NCBI GenBank assembly: GCA_001769855.1
Contig: MEPP01000025.1
Coordinates: 248,001-312,000 of the forward strand
Direction of reading: 5' to 3'
Length of the DNA stretch: 64,000 nucleotides
Source of the DNA: Bdellovibrionales bacterium GWA2_49_15
GTDB taxonomy: Bacteria; Bdellovibrionota; Bacteriovoracia; Bacteriovoracales; Bacteriovoracaceae
In this document: positions 9,339 through 17,999 of the stretch, piece after piece
Numbering within the stretch: the first letter of the stretch is position 1
Layout: every line of letters begins with the position of its first letter
Made by a program: the position numbers and the translations under genes
The notes under the pieces: generated by a model
What the model saw: only the letters and a program-made list of their open reading frames with translations
The model's database searches: none
What the model was told of the DNA's origin: nothing

Positions 9339-11533
9339 ACCCTGCCCACGCTAATAACTTCCTCTAACTGTTCGATACACCCGATGGCCTTCAGCAACTC
9401 AGCGTAATCTTTTACTTCAATTTCAAAGATAAAACTTCCCTTGCGGTCGGGCAATGATTTTGCAAGAGCACTTCGGATGTTCAAACCGATATTAGAGATG
9501 CTCTTAGAGATAGTTGATAAAATACCGGGACGATCATGAGTGATTACCCTGATATTTACAGGATGCTTGAAGCTAAAATCTGGATTCCATTCCACCTTTA
9601 TACTTCGCGCCGGATCAGAATCGACACGTGGGCAGCCCATGGTGTGTACGGTAATCCCTCGTCCGCGGGTGACATGACCAAGAATTGGATCTCCCGGAAT
9701 TGGATTGCAACAACGGGCCATGCGAACCATTAAATCGTCCATGCCATCAACTATGACGGCATTATCTTTACTTACGCGTCGTTTTGCTTCCCCGGATACT
9801 TGTTTGGAGTAGTCGTCGACCTCCTTGATTTTGTCATTTAGATGCTCTGTTGTTTCCATACTTTCGACCATCTTTTTTAGAGATGGGATGCCATCAACAA
9901 CCTGGTGTGGGCGAAATTTTCCAATGCCAACTTGGATATAAAGCTCATCTTCATTGATAACATTTAATAAACGAATGACTTGCTCAAGCTCACCGGATTT
10001 TTTTAAATTTTTAAGAGTAACGCTAAAAACCTTAAAGGCCTTTTCTAAAATTTCCATGCCCAGAACGCGCTGATTATCCCTTTCAACTTTTAGCAGCCAC
10101 TGCTTAATTTTTGATTTTGCACGACTTGTTCGGACAATGCTCATCCAGTCTTTACTCGGCGACTGTGTTTTACTTGTCAAAATCTCAACCGTGTCCCCCG
10201 ATTTAAGCGAATATCGAAGCGGTACAATCTTTCCATTAACTTTTGCCCCAACACAATGATGACCAACTTCGGTGTGAACTGCATAAGCGAAATCTAGTGG
10301 TGTGGCATCATATTTCAGCTCACGCACGTCGCCCTGAGGGGTAAAGACAAAAATTCCTCCTAGATCGAGGTCATTTTTGACGACTTCCATAATCTCGTTG
10401 TCACCAAGGTTCTGATTGTATTCCAAGAGTTCTTGAATCCAATCGAGCTTAGTTTTCCCGCCTGTCAGACCTTCCTTGTATTTCCAGTGGGCGGCCACGC
10501 CTGTCTCGGCGACCTCGTCCATCTCATGAGTACGAATTTGGATTTCTATTCTTTCCGCTCGTGGACCAATAACGGTTGTATGCAGAGATTGATAGTTATT
10601 CACTTTTGGAATAGCAATATAGTCCTTAAAACGGCCAGGGATGGGAGTCCAGCTGGAATGAATTATGCCAAGAACTTTGTAGCATTCCGTTATGTTGTTG
10701 ATCATAACTCGAAAGGCCAGGATATCTTGTATCTGCTCGAAATCGACGCCTCTCGAGGTCATCTTCTTATAGATTGAAAAAAAATGTTTCGGCCGGCCTT
10801 TCACATCCGCATTCACGTCATATTCTTTAAACTTATCCTGCAAAATCTCGACGACATCGCCAATGTATTTTTCCCGCTCGGATTTCTTCATGGCGACTTT
10901 CTCGGCCAAACGATAATAAATTTCCGGATGAATAAAGCGCAAACACAAATCTTCCAGCTCGGCCTTAACAGAGTTGATACCCAAGCGGTTGGCGAGTGGA
11001 ACATAGATATCGAGAGTTTCCTGGGCGATTTCCTTTTGTTTTGCATCGGAAATATACTGCAGAGTCCTCATGTTATGCATGCGGTCCGCAAGCTTCACAA
11101 TAATAACTCGAATATCTTTGGCCATGGCAATAACCATCTTTCGAAAGTTCTCTGCCTGTGACTCTTGTTTTGTTTTAAATTTTATTTTTGAAATTTTTGT
11201 TAATCCAACAACAATCTGAGCGATTGTACTGCCGAATTCCTGTTCTATTTGCTCGGGTGTGATATTGCAATCCTCAATCACATCATGCAAAAGCCCTGCA
11301 ACGATGCTATCCATATCCATACGCAGCTTCACCAAGGTTGAAGCTACGTTGAGGGGATGTATAATGTAATCTTCCCCGGAACTACGTTTTTGTCCGGCGT
11401 GAGCTTTGTCGGCAAGCAGGAAAGCTTTTTCCAAAAGTGCGAAATCCGCATCATTAAAGTAAGCTTCTACTTTTCGTTTTAATTCAGTAAAATTTAATTC
11501 CCGTTCATGGGAAAAATCTAATTGATGATACAA
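9335..11533 (-). CDS. rel: Bifunctional (p)ppGpp synthetase/hydrolase (Rel/SpoT type)
   Basis: 732 residues, full length. Domains in order are an HD hydrolase (about 45-150, with LLHDVIEDC), a RelA/SpoT synthetase (about 240-350, with RFKDYIAIPK and EIQIRTHEMDEVAETG), a TGS domain (about 390-455) and a C-terminal ACT domain (about 660-732). Both the HD motif and the synthetase residues look intact, so it probably makes and degrades the alarmone. It starts with TTG immediately after the gmk stop, with GGAG about 6 nt before it inside gmk. It is last in accA-yicC-gmk-rel; rpoZ, often found between gmk and spoT, is absent here. Confidence 0.95.
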   Translation of the reverse strand: MYHQLDFSHERELNFTELKRKVEAYFNDADFALLEKAFLLADKAHAGQKRSSGEDYIIHPLNVASTLVKLRMDMDSIVAGLLHDVIEDCNITPEQIEQEFGSTIAQIVVGLTKISKIKFKTKQESQAENFRKMVIAMAKDIRVIIVKLADRMHNMRTLQYISDAKQKEIAQETLDIYVPLANRLGINSVKAELEDLCLRFIHPEIYYRLAEKVAMKKSEREKYIGDVVEILQDKFKEYDVNADVKGRPKHFFSIYKKMTSRGVDFEQIQDILAFRVMINNITECYKVLGIIHSSWTPIPGRFKDYIAIPKVNNYQSLHTTVIGPRAERIEIQIRTHEMDEVAETGVAAHWKYKEGLTGGKTKLDWIQELLEYNQNLGDNEIMEVVKNDLDLGGIFVFTPQGDVRELKYDATPLDFAYAVHTEVGHHCVGAKVNGKIVPLRYSLKSGDTVEILTSKTQSPSKDWMSIVRTSRAKSKIKQWLLKVERDNQRVLGMEILEKAFKVFSVTLKNLKKSGELEQVIRLLNVINEDELYIQVGIGKFRPHQVVDGIPSLKKMVESMETTEHLNDKIKEVDDYSKQVSGEAKRRVSKDNAVIVDGMDDLMVRMARCCNPIPGDPILGHVTRGRGITVHTMGCPRVDSDPARSIKVEWNPDFSFKHPVNIRVITHDRPGILSTISKSISNIGLNIRSALAKSLPDRKGSFIFEIEVKDYAELLKAIGCIEQLEEVISVGRV

Positions 11534-12115
11534 TCATCGCTCCAAAATTTCTGAGACAATGCGAAATAGTTCACTATAGGCCTTCTCGATATTGTCATTA
11601 AGTATGTTGTAATCGTAGTCATGCATTCTTTCGAGTTCTTTCTCGGCATTTTTTAAGCGTAGTTGAATAGATTCCTCTGTTTCAGTATGACGATGACGTA
11701 AACGCTTTTCTAGCTCTGCCAAGGACGGAGGGGAGATGAAAATAACCTTTGCGACATTGGGAAATGCCTTCTTAAAAAAGTCAGCGCCTTGGACATCAAG
11801 ATCAAAGATTAATGGAGTTCCGCAGTCAAGATGCTCTTGGACAAACTTGATCGAAGTGCCCTTATAGTCCCCATGCACAAGGGCCCATTCTAAAAATTCA
11901 CCACGTCCGCGTATTTTTAAAAACTCAGGCTCATCAACAAAAAAATAATGTTTCCCATGCTCCTCACCCGGGCGCTTGGCACGGGTAGTATACGAAACCG
12001 ATTCGCACAATTGTGGAAAATCACTTTTGAGTCTCGTGAGTAGCGTAGATTTTCCCGAGCCAGAAGGCGCGACAATGATAATAAGTTTACCCGGCTTCTT
12101 GGTCGCTTTACTCAA
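11534..12115 (-). CDS. gmk: Guanylate kinase
   Basis: 193 residues. The P-loop is APSGSGKST near residue 16-24, followed by SYTTRAKRPGEEHGKHYFF (GMP-binding region) and FDLDVQGADFFK. It phosphorylates GMP to GDP. It overlaps yicC by 8 nt upstream and abuts rel downstream, a neighbourhood that joins GTP supply with (p)ppGpp metabolism. The length and motifs are normal. Confidence 0.96.
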   Translation of the reverse strand: MSKATKKPGKLIIIVAPSGSGKSTLLTRLKSDFPQLCESVSYTTRAKRPGEEHGKHYFFVDEPEFLKIRGRGEFLEWALVHGDYKGTSIKFVQEHLDCGTPLIFDLDVQGADFFKKAFPNVAKVIFISPPSLAELEKRLRHRHTETEESIQLRLKNAEKELERMHDYDYNILNDNIEKAYSELFRIVSEILER

Positions 12116-12986
12116 TGTTCAATCCTTGTTCCCTAATCTTCTCAAGTTGGCCTTTCATTCCAATAACGTGATCAGAAATGAGGATTTCGCCTGATTTAGA
12201 CCCGATGGTGTTTGTTTCGCGATTTAGCTCTTGAACGAGAAAGTCAATTTGGCGTCCGGCTTCATCGCCTTTGGAAAGCAAAGTTTGCATCTTTTTTAAA
12301 TGAGAATGTATCCGGTTGATTTCTTCGGAAATATCGAGCTTCTCTAAATAATAAACAACCTCCTGCAAAAAACGTGGAGTATCAATGGTTGTGAGTTCTT
12401 TTGAAAATTCTTTAAAACGATTACGTAAGCGTTCTTCTATTTTTGGTCGAAAAGAATCGGCCTGTTGTTCGATAGCTTGAAATTCCTTAGTATATTCGAC
12501 AAGGTGGTTTTGCATGATCACCTTGAGTTTTTCACCTTCTTTGCTGCGTCCCTCTTCCAGAACACGAACTGCTTTTTTGAAAGAATCACGTAATAAATTG
12601 GCTTCAGTCACGAGAAGGTCGTTGGAGGTTTCCTGATAAAATTCCTGACGCAAAAAATCGCTCGGGCGAATTTCCAAGGTAAGTTTTTGTTGATGTGCGA
12701 TTTGCTTGGCAACGGCGAGAAAAGTATCAATTTTTTTATGATCGAGAGGAATGGATGCGCTTGAGTCTGAAGAAATTTTTATGTTTCCCCAAATATCAAA
12801 GCTTCCGCGTTTGAATTTATCAAAAAGTTGCTCGCGCAGCTCCATCTCTAGCCCGCCGTGGTGGTTTGGCAGTCGAAATCTTGCTTCCTTGTACCGATGA
12901 TTGACACTTTTAATTTCGACAACCGCAATCATGCCAGGACATGTTGCCTCCCCTCTGCCAAATCCGGTCATGGATTGGATAACCAT
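12108..12986 (-). CDS. yicC: YicC family endoribonuclease
   Basis: 292 residues, the family length. The N-terminus carries the signature SMTGFGRG, and the C-terminus has the conserved HLKKMQTLL and the block from GRQIDFLVQELNRE to TIGSK. Members of this family are reported to act as RNA endonucleases, with a conserved place next to gmk. Here it overlaps gmk by 8 nt and follows accA after 15 nt, in one leftward unit. Confidence 0.93.
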   Translation of the reverse strand: MVIQSMTGFGRGEATCPGMIAVVEIKSVNHRYKEARFRLPNHHGGLEMELREQLFDKFKRGSFDIWGNIKISSDSSASIPLDHKKIDTFLAVAKQIAHQQKLTLEIRPSDFLRQEFYQETSNDLLVTEANLLRDSFKKAVRVLEEGRSKEGEKLKVIMQNHLVEYTKEFQAIEQQADSFRPKIEERLRNRFKEFSKELTTIDTPRFLQEVVYYLEKLDISEEINRIHSHLKKMQTLLSKGDEAGRQIDFLVQELNRETNTIGSKSGEILISDHVIGMKGQLEKIREQGLNIE

Positions 12987-13001
12987 TTCTACCTTCCTTC
13001 T

Positions 13002-13985
13002 CTATTTATTATTGGGTAGGGCCAGAGTGCTATTACCCATGGTACGAAACTTACGATAGCGTTCTTCAACTAAACTGCGTGGCTCAAGATTCTTTAAACT
13101 TGCAAAATTCTGCTTCAAAGCTTGTGCAAGTAATTGTGCAGCTTCGTTATGATTTCGATGCGCACCTCCAAGCGGCTCTGGAATAATTTGATCGGCGACA
13201 CCCAGCTCAAGCGCTTTGGCGGGAGTGAGATGGAGTGCCTTGGCTGCCACATCTGCCATCTTTGGGTCAGACCACAAGATGGATGCGCAGCTCTCGGGCG
13301 AGATGACTGAGTAGATGGAGTACTCCATCATCATGACTTTGTCTGCGATCGCAATGGCAAGGGCGCCACCCGAGCCGCCTTCTCCGATAATGACAGAGAT
13401 TATGGGCACTGGGATTCTGAACATTTTTTCCAAATTCTCGGCAATTGCTGTGGCCTGTCCGCGCTCTTCTGCTTCGACTCCCGGAAAGGCCCCGGGAGTA
13501 TCAACTAAGGTGAGAATCGGGATGCCAAATCGTCCAGCGAGTTCCATGACTCGAATGGCCTTCCGATATCCTTCGGGCCGTGGCATGCCGAAGTTATGAT
13601 GAATTTTTTCTTTGGTTTTTTGCCCTTTTTCAATGCCAATGATCGCAATTTTCTCTCCCTGAAAATACCCTAGACCTGCGATCATACTGGGGTCATCAGC
13701 AAAATGCCGATCACCTGACAACGGATGAAATTCTGTAATGAGTTGCTGAATGTAATCAATAGTGTGTGGGCGGTTAAAATGGCGCGAAAGAAGCACGCGC
13801 TCCCACGTTCCCAATTTTCCGTAAACGTTTTTGAGTAGTTCGGAAACTTTGGCTTCAAGAGACCTAATTTCATTGTCTAAATTATTTCCCGGTTGAGACG
13901 CAGCTCCTCGCATCTCGCGAATCTGATTTTCTAGCTCAACAATGGGTTTTTCGAATTCAAGCGTACTTAAAAGTTCTGCTGCCAT
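13002..13985 (-). CDS. accA: Acetyl-CoA carboxylase carboxyltransferase subunit alpha
   Basis: About 327 residues from the ATG at 13985. An in-frame ATG at 13997 is also possible, but the later one has a GGGG-rich ribosome site and gives the usual N-terminus leading into LEFEKPIVELE. Carboxyltransferase motifs include RPHTIDYI, GHRxFxD-like GDRHFADD, PRPEGYRKA, TLVDTPGAFPG and GEGGSGGALAIA. With AccD it transfers carboxyl from biotin to acetyl-CoA for fatty-acid synthesis; accD is not in this window. It is first in the unit running to yicC-gmk-rel. Confidence 0.95.
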   Translation of the reverse strand: MAAELLSTLEFEKPIVELENQIREMRGAASQPGNNLDNEIRSLEAKVSELLKNVYGKLGTWERVLLSRHFNRPHTIDYIQQLITEFHPLSGDRHFADDPSMIAGLGYFQGEKIAIIGIEKGQKTKEKIHHNFGMPRPEGYRKAIRVMELAGRFGIPILTLVDTPGAFPGVEAEERGQATAIAENLEKMFRIPVPIISVIIGEGGSGGALAIAIADKVMMMEYSIYSVISPESCASILWSDPKMADVAAKALHLTPAKALELGVADQIIPEPLGGAHRNHNEAAQLLAQALKQNFASLKNLEPRSLVEERYRKFRTMGNSTLALPNNK

Positions 13986-14145
13986 AGACCGCCCCATATA
14001 GTTTGATCAAAACAACTATCGCATCAAGATCGTTCAATTATTATGATTTATATTGCCATAAAAAGATGCTGATTAGAGCCAAGTTGTATCGCAAAAACTT
14101 GGATTTGGAATGGTGCAGCGCGGTTTTTGAGAGGCATCCGCTTCG

Positions 14146-14802
14146 TTATTGTCCCCAGCCTTGAACTTTGCCGCCTTCAAAGAAGACGCGCTTACTTTGA
14201 CCATTATCGAAGAATGTCCATCTCTCATTACCATCGCGAGGATGGCCGGCAATCTCTACCTGGTCAGGACGCCCCCATCGGTCAACCACTTGATCTTTAT
14301 CCATGCCCAAGTATATTTCCCGAGAGGTGCGCTGATATGAACGGATGTAGCTGAGGGCGCTGTAGGATGGCTTGTCAGGGGTTGCGTTGGTAGATTGGAG
14401 TCCCAGCGTTCGAAGGTAGTGGGGCCGTTCAGAAGGCGATAAGCGGAGAAAATAGATTCGCTCTGAATCAGCGACAAATTGTCCTTTCACCTTCTCATAG
14501 CGCTCAAATTCTTCTGGTGTAAGGTTGTTCTCCATCTCAGCCAATTCCTCTTGGAGCGAGCGATGCTCTCTATTTTCCGCTTGTTCATAGCGACCGGCAG
14601 GAGTTCGTGATTTGATCTCATCGTCGGTTAGATATTGCTTACCAGTGTCTCCGCTGGTTATTGGAAAATCCTTGCCGGGCGAGAGAAAACTTTCGTCACT
14701 CTTTTCCATCTGCTCTGAGTATGTGCGTGGTTCCAAAAGTGCAGCGCAACCTGCTAAAAAAGCAATTGTTACAAAAATTCCGACAAATTTGATCAGTCTC
14801 AT
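14146..14802 (-). CDS. Predicted lipoprotein, unknown function
   Basis: About 218 residues from the ATG at 14802, chosen because GGAGG lies about 5 nt upstream and the protein then opens with a lipoprotein signal (basic MRLIK, hydrophobic run, lipobox LAGC). After the Cys comes a Glu-rich helical region (about 50-120). A C-terminal part (about 160-218) has IYLGMDKDQVVDRWGRPDQVE and ERWTFFDNG, resembling the SmpA/BamE-like fold in which a short helix precedes WG-P and a Y/W-rich sheet. BamE-like is only a suggestion. The gene stands alone and ends 160 bp before accA begins. Confidence 0.82.
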   Translation of the reverse strand: MRLIKFVGIFVTIAFLAGCAALLEPRTYSEQMEKSDESFLSPGKDFPITSGDTGKQYLTDDEIKSRTPAGRYEQAENREHRSLQEELAEMENNLTPEEFERYEKVKGQFVADSERIYFLRLSPSERPHYLRTLGLQSTNATPDKPSYSALSYIRSYQRTSREIYLGMDKDQVVDRWGRPDQVEIAGHPRDGNERWTFFDNGQSKRVFFEGGKVQGWGQ

Positions 14803-14941
14803 CACGGCCTCCATCCTCATCAAATTGCACAACAGCCGTTTCGTCATTGGGAGGAGCGAATTCAAAAACTTCGTGTCTGACACTAGTCAATGGCAAAAGT
14901 TGCCGATATCGGAGTGGATTGGTCTGGATGATGGGTTGAAT

Positions 14942-14969
14942 TAAGGTCGACCAAAATTCATCCCGATAA
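14942..14969 (+). promoter_or_regulatory. Possible sigma-28 promoter of the FliL-like gene
   Basis: TAAG at 14942-14945 and CCCGATAA at 14962-14969. The -10 matches the GCCGATAA consensus at seven of eight bases, but the spacer is 1 nt longer than the consensus. The start codon is about 40 nt downstream. Confidence 0.4.
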
Positions 14970-15008
14970 GGGAGATGGTATGGTTTGGAATAACAAAGCG
15001 GTGAGTCC

Positions 15009-15893
15009 TTGAGGTTGCTTAGCAAGCTAGAAGAGTGGATTAACAAATACCTTCTTTTATTGGGGCAAATACCTTTTCGCCTGTATGACAGATTTGTTCC
15101 CGTAAAAATTAAAGTTAAAATTTCAAATATTTTCTGCAACATTCGGACGCGTCCGAGAGAATATGCCAAAAATTTATTTCACGCGATCAAAAATCTCCCT
15201 ACAACGATCAAGCAAAATCAAGGTGCCCTAATCCACCTTTGTCATGTTTGTCTGGATGCCACCAGGAATGCCGTAAATTCAATTCAAAAACTGGATGTTG
15301 AAAAGTTAAGGAATGGGAAATGGCGAGTACGTTTTGCTGAAATTTGCACTACGCTGACCGCAAGACTGCGACAAACATATAGAGAAACCAGTCCTAAGAC
15401 GTTATTATTGCTGGTGTTTATTTTGACAACAGGCTCTCTCGCAGTTTTTCAAATCTACAAGACATCAATCTGGATTTATAAAAGAAATTTTCCTCAAGCA
15501 TTTGTACCGGAACCGATTGTACAAGGGGCCCGTCGACCGGCTTATCACAATCTTATGAAGAAATCCTTTTACGTGACGAACATTTCAATTCCGTTTGGAT
15601 TTGAAGGTAGCACGGTCGATAAGGAGGCAGAGGGAATAAAAAGCCTAATTATTGATATTGAGGTAGAGGCCTCTAATCGCTATTTGAGTATCTATCTGTC
15701 CACTCAGGAACACCTCATTAAAGATTATCTGAATAAGAAATTAGAGCCCGTCTTGCCGACGTTTCCCCTAACTCCGGAAGGGAAACGGGTAATGCGTGAC
15801 AAGATAATTGAAGAGCTGAATAAACTTATTCCTGAAACGGGGGCGAAAGGCACGATTGAGAATGTCTTCATTATCAACATTACTGTTAGCTAA
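15009..15893 (+). CDS. FliL-like flagellar protein with long cytoplasmic N-terminus
   Basis: 294 residues from a TTG with GGTGAG about 5 nt upstream; an in-frame stop lies 18 nt before it, so the start cannot move far. A basic, helical N-terminal region of about 130 residues precedes one membrane helix (about 131-150, TLLLLVFILTTGSLAVF). The C-terminal domain (about 205-294) has the FliL pattern: IIDIEVEASN, an HLIKDYL segment, TPEGKRVMRDKIIEELN and a final VFIINITVS strand. FliL surrounds the stator and supports motility. Ordinary FliL has only a short cytoplasmic tail, so this extension is unusual. The 3' end overlaps the opposite gene by 8 nt. Confidence 0.78.
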   Translation: MRLLSKLEEWINKYLLLLGQIPFRLYDRFVPVKIKVKISNIFCNIRTRPREYAKNLFHAIKNLPTTIKQNQGALIHLCHVCLDATRNAVNSIQKLDVEKLRNGKWRVRFAEICTTLTARLRQTYRETSPKTLLLLVFILTTGSLAVFQIYKTSIWIYKRNFPQAFVPEPIVQGARRPAYHNLMKKSFYVTNISIPFGFEGSTVDKEAEGIKSLIIDIEVEASNRYLSIYLSTQEHLIKDYLNKKLEPVLPTFPLTPEGKRVMRDKIIEELNKLIPETGAKGTIENVFIINITVS

Positions 15894-17202
15894 CATTTTT
15901 TTCAATCTTAAATTCCGGCCCGAGCATCGCTCTTAGTGTACGAGATGAAACTTGCAAAGTTGTAGCAGTGGTGGCCAGATTTTTATTAAAAAAATGGTAC
16001 GTGCGCAAGGCATAGGCCTGTTTCATTTCTTTAAGCGTTGGCCAACCCTCCGGACTCTGCACGGCGATCTGGTTTGACCGAAGTCCCAGATCTTCCTGAT
16101 CAAGAGTTAGGTACCTCGACTCCTGGCCTAAGCATTTTTTTTCGAGGTGTCCTTTTAGCTGACGAAAATTTCCAGGCCAGGAATAGCTCTTGTAAAACTC
16201 AAGCAGAGAAGGCTCGACTGAGCTCCCCTTTTGGTGCAGGAAATTTACAATGAAAGATGCAAGATACTCAGGTCTCTCTCTCAAAGCCTTCAAGGTGATT
16301 TGCACGGAACTTCCGATGCGAAAATAAAAATCTTTGCGCATCATCCCTTGCTCTACGAGCTGCAATAAATTTTTCCCAGAGGCAAAAATCAACCTCGTTG
16401 TAACCTTACGTGAGAGATTGCCGCCGACGGGCCGCACCTCAAAGGAATCAAAGAACAGCAATAGTTTTGTTTGGAGTGCAATGGGTATAGAATCAATTTC
16501 ATCGAGAAAAAGTGTTCCATTATTGGATTCAAGTATTGCTCCTGATTTATCGCCAATCGCACCTGTGAAGGCACCCCGAACATGCCCAAACAACTCAGAC
16601 TCCAGAACACCCTCCGAGAAGGAAGCAAGGTTGAGATGAATGAATCGCCCCGAGCGCTCACTTGAGTCATGAATTTTGCGCGCGAGGGAACTTTTACCTG
16701 TTCCTGTTTCACCGGTTAGTAAGATAGTGATATTCGACTTCAAAAGGGCGTGATTATTTAGGATAGCGTCGTCAAAGTTATCAGATAGTGCTTGTGACTG
16801 GCCTGCAGGTCTGGCTTCAACGACGTTTGGACCGAAATGAATAACGTCGAAACGTTCAACCAATGTTTTAAAGGTATAAACTCCATTATGCTTGAAGGGA
16901 ATTCCATCCAAGGACTCGCAAATAAAATGGCCTTCCATGGAACGCTGAGGATTCGAGTAGAGAGGAACCCATTGCAGCTGAAAGTTCGCTTCCGTTGCAC
17001 CTAGGGCCGGAAGAACTGTGTGGGTGAAATCATGGGCCACTAGGCGGTCTCCGGTGACAGCAAAGTGATAAAGAGTGCGTTTAAGGTCAATGACTTTTTT
17101 CCTGCCAGAGGCCGGTAGTATTTCGAGTCGGTCCTCCATACGAAGACCGCGCTCTTTTAGGCGGTGGCCAGAACTGTGGATAAATGCGTTTAAGTTGGCC
17201 AT
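15886..17202 (-). CDS. Sigma-54-dependent transcriptional activator without a receiver domain
   Basis: About 438 residues from the ATG at 17202, chosen over a TTG five codons earlier because GGAGGA sits about 9 nt upstream. The N-terminal 145 residues show no receiver acidic pocket; a segment resembling the end of an FHA domain (DVIHFGPNVVEA) is a weak hint. The AAA+ domain has Walker A GETGTGKS, the sigma-54 contact GAFTGA, Walker B GTLFLDEID and an arginine-rich sensor region. A C-terminal Fis-like helix-turn-helix ends the protein. It should activate sigma-54 promoters; the signal and targets are unknown. Confidence 0.92.
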   Translation of the reverse strand: MANLNAFIHSSGHRLKERGLRMEDRLEILPASGRKKVIDLKRTLYHFAVTGDRLVAHDFTHTVLPALGATEANFQLQWVPLYSNPQRSMEGHFICESLDGIPFKHNGVYTFKTLVERFDVIHFGPNVVEARPAGQSQALSDNFDDAILNNHALLKSNITILLTGETGTGKSSLARKIHDSSERSGRFIHLNLASFSEGVLESELFGHVRGAFTGAIGDKSGAILESNNGTLFLDEIDSIPIALQTKLLLFFDSFEVRPVGGNLSRKVTTRLIFASGKNLLQLVEQGMMRKDFYFRIGSSVQITLKALRERPEYLASFIVNFLHQKGSSVEPSLLEFYKSYSWPGNFRQLKGHLEKKCLGQESRYLTLDQEDLGLRSNQIAVQSPEGWPTLKEMKQAYALRTYHFFNKNLATTATTLQVSSRTLRAMLGPEFKIEKNVS

Positions 17203-17324
17203 TATGTATTCCTCCAAAAAGTTTTATTCTCATTCTTGATAGCGGATTGGGTAGAATATGCAAGTTTTCTATCAAGCAAGATGAAATCTATTGCCAAAAT
17301 GAAACACATCGGTGAAAACCAACT

Positions 17325-17999
17325 ATGCAATTTGATCCAAACTCAGTGAAATTTCTACGCGCAATTGTAAACCCTGTCGATTTGAGGGGAGTGTTCGTAG
17401 TTCCCTCTCCACCTGTTGGATTGCTGATGGCAGGACGATCCAATGTTGGGAAGTCATCGCTTATAAATACTATTCTTGGGCGTGAGATTGCCCGAGTCAG
17501 CAAAACTCCGGGGCGTACGAGAGATATTAACCTCTTTGAATTTAAACTAAGAGGCGATAAAACGGTAATTAATGAGGCAAATATTCAGGCAAATTCAAAA
17601 TTTCTTTTAATTGACCTGCCTGGATACGGTCATGCTGAAGTTTCGAAAGCTGAAGGGGCCAGGTGGAGTGATCTTCTTGCGCAGCTTTTTGATATTCTCC
17701 CTCCCACTATGCTTATTTTGAATATTCAAGATGCCCGGCATCCGATGCAAGAAAGCGATCGAATATTTTTGAAATTTTTCAAAAATCGTCCTCTCGCAGC
17801 TTCCTTGATTTTCAACAAATACGATAAACTGACAACCCAAAGTGAGCGTGCGCGGCTCAATAATTTTCTGCCTCAAATCTTAAAAGAGTCGAAGCTTTTC
17901 CGGAAAATGTATTTAGTTTCAGCTGAATCTGGACAAGGTATACCCGAGTTACATGAAGAGCTGGTAAATTTTCTCTTGAAGTATACCACTTCGCGCTAG
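17325..17999 (+). CDS. engB: Ribosome-biogenesis GTPase EngB/YsxC
   Basis: 224 residues. GTPase motifs are GRSNVGKSS (P-loop), TPGRTRDIN (switch I), DLPGYGHA (G3), FNKYDK (G4) and VSAESG (G5). It assists late assembly of the large ribosomal subunit. Compared with the usual protein there is an insertion of about 18 residues between switch I and G3 (around residues 70-88). Its 3' end overlaps the end of the M16 peptidase gene on the other strand by 4 nt. Confidence 0.95.
   Translation: MQFDPNSVKFLRAIVNPVDLRGVFVVPSPPVGLLMAGRSNVGKSSLINTILGREIARVSKTPGRTRDINLFEFKLRGDKTVINEANIQANSKFLLIDLPGYGHAEVSKAEGARWSDLLAQLFDILPPTMLILNIQDARHPMQESDRIFLKFFKNRPLAASLIFNKYDKLTTQSERARLNNFLPQILKESKLFRKMYLVSAESGQGIPELHEELVNFLLKYTTSR

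Noticed and set aside
14081-14105. CCAAGTT/AACTTGG hairpin left of the lipoprotein gene
   Set aside because: No T-run follows on either strand.
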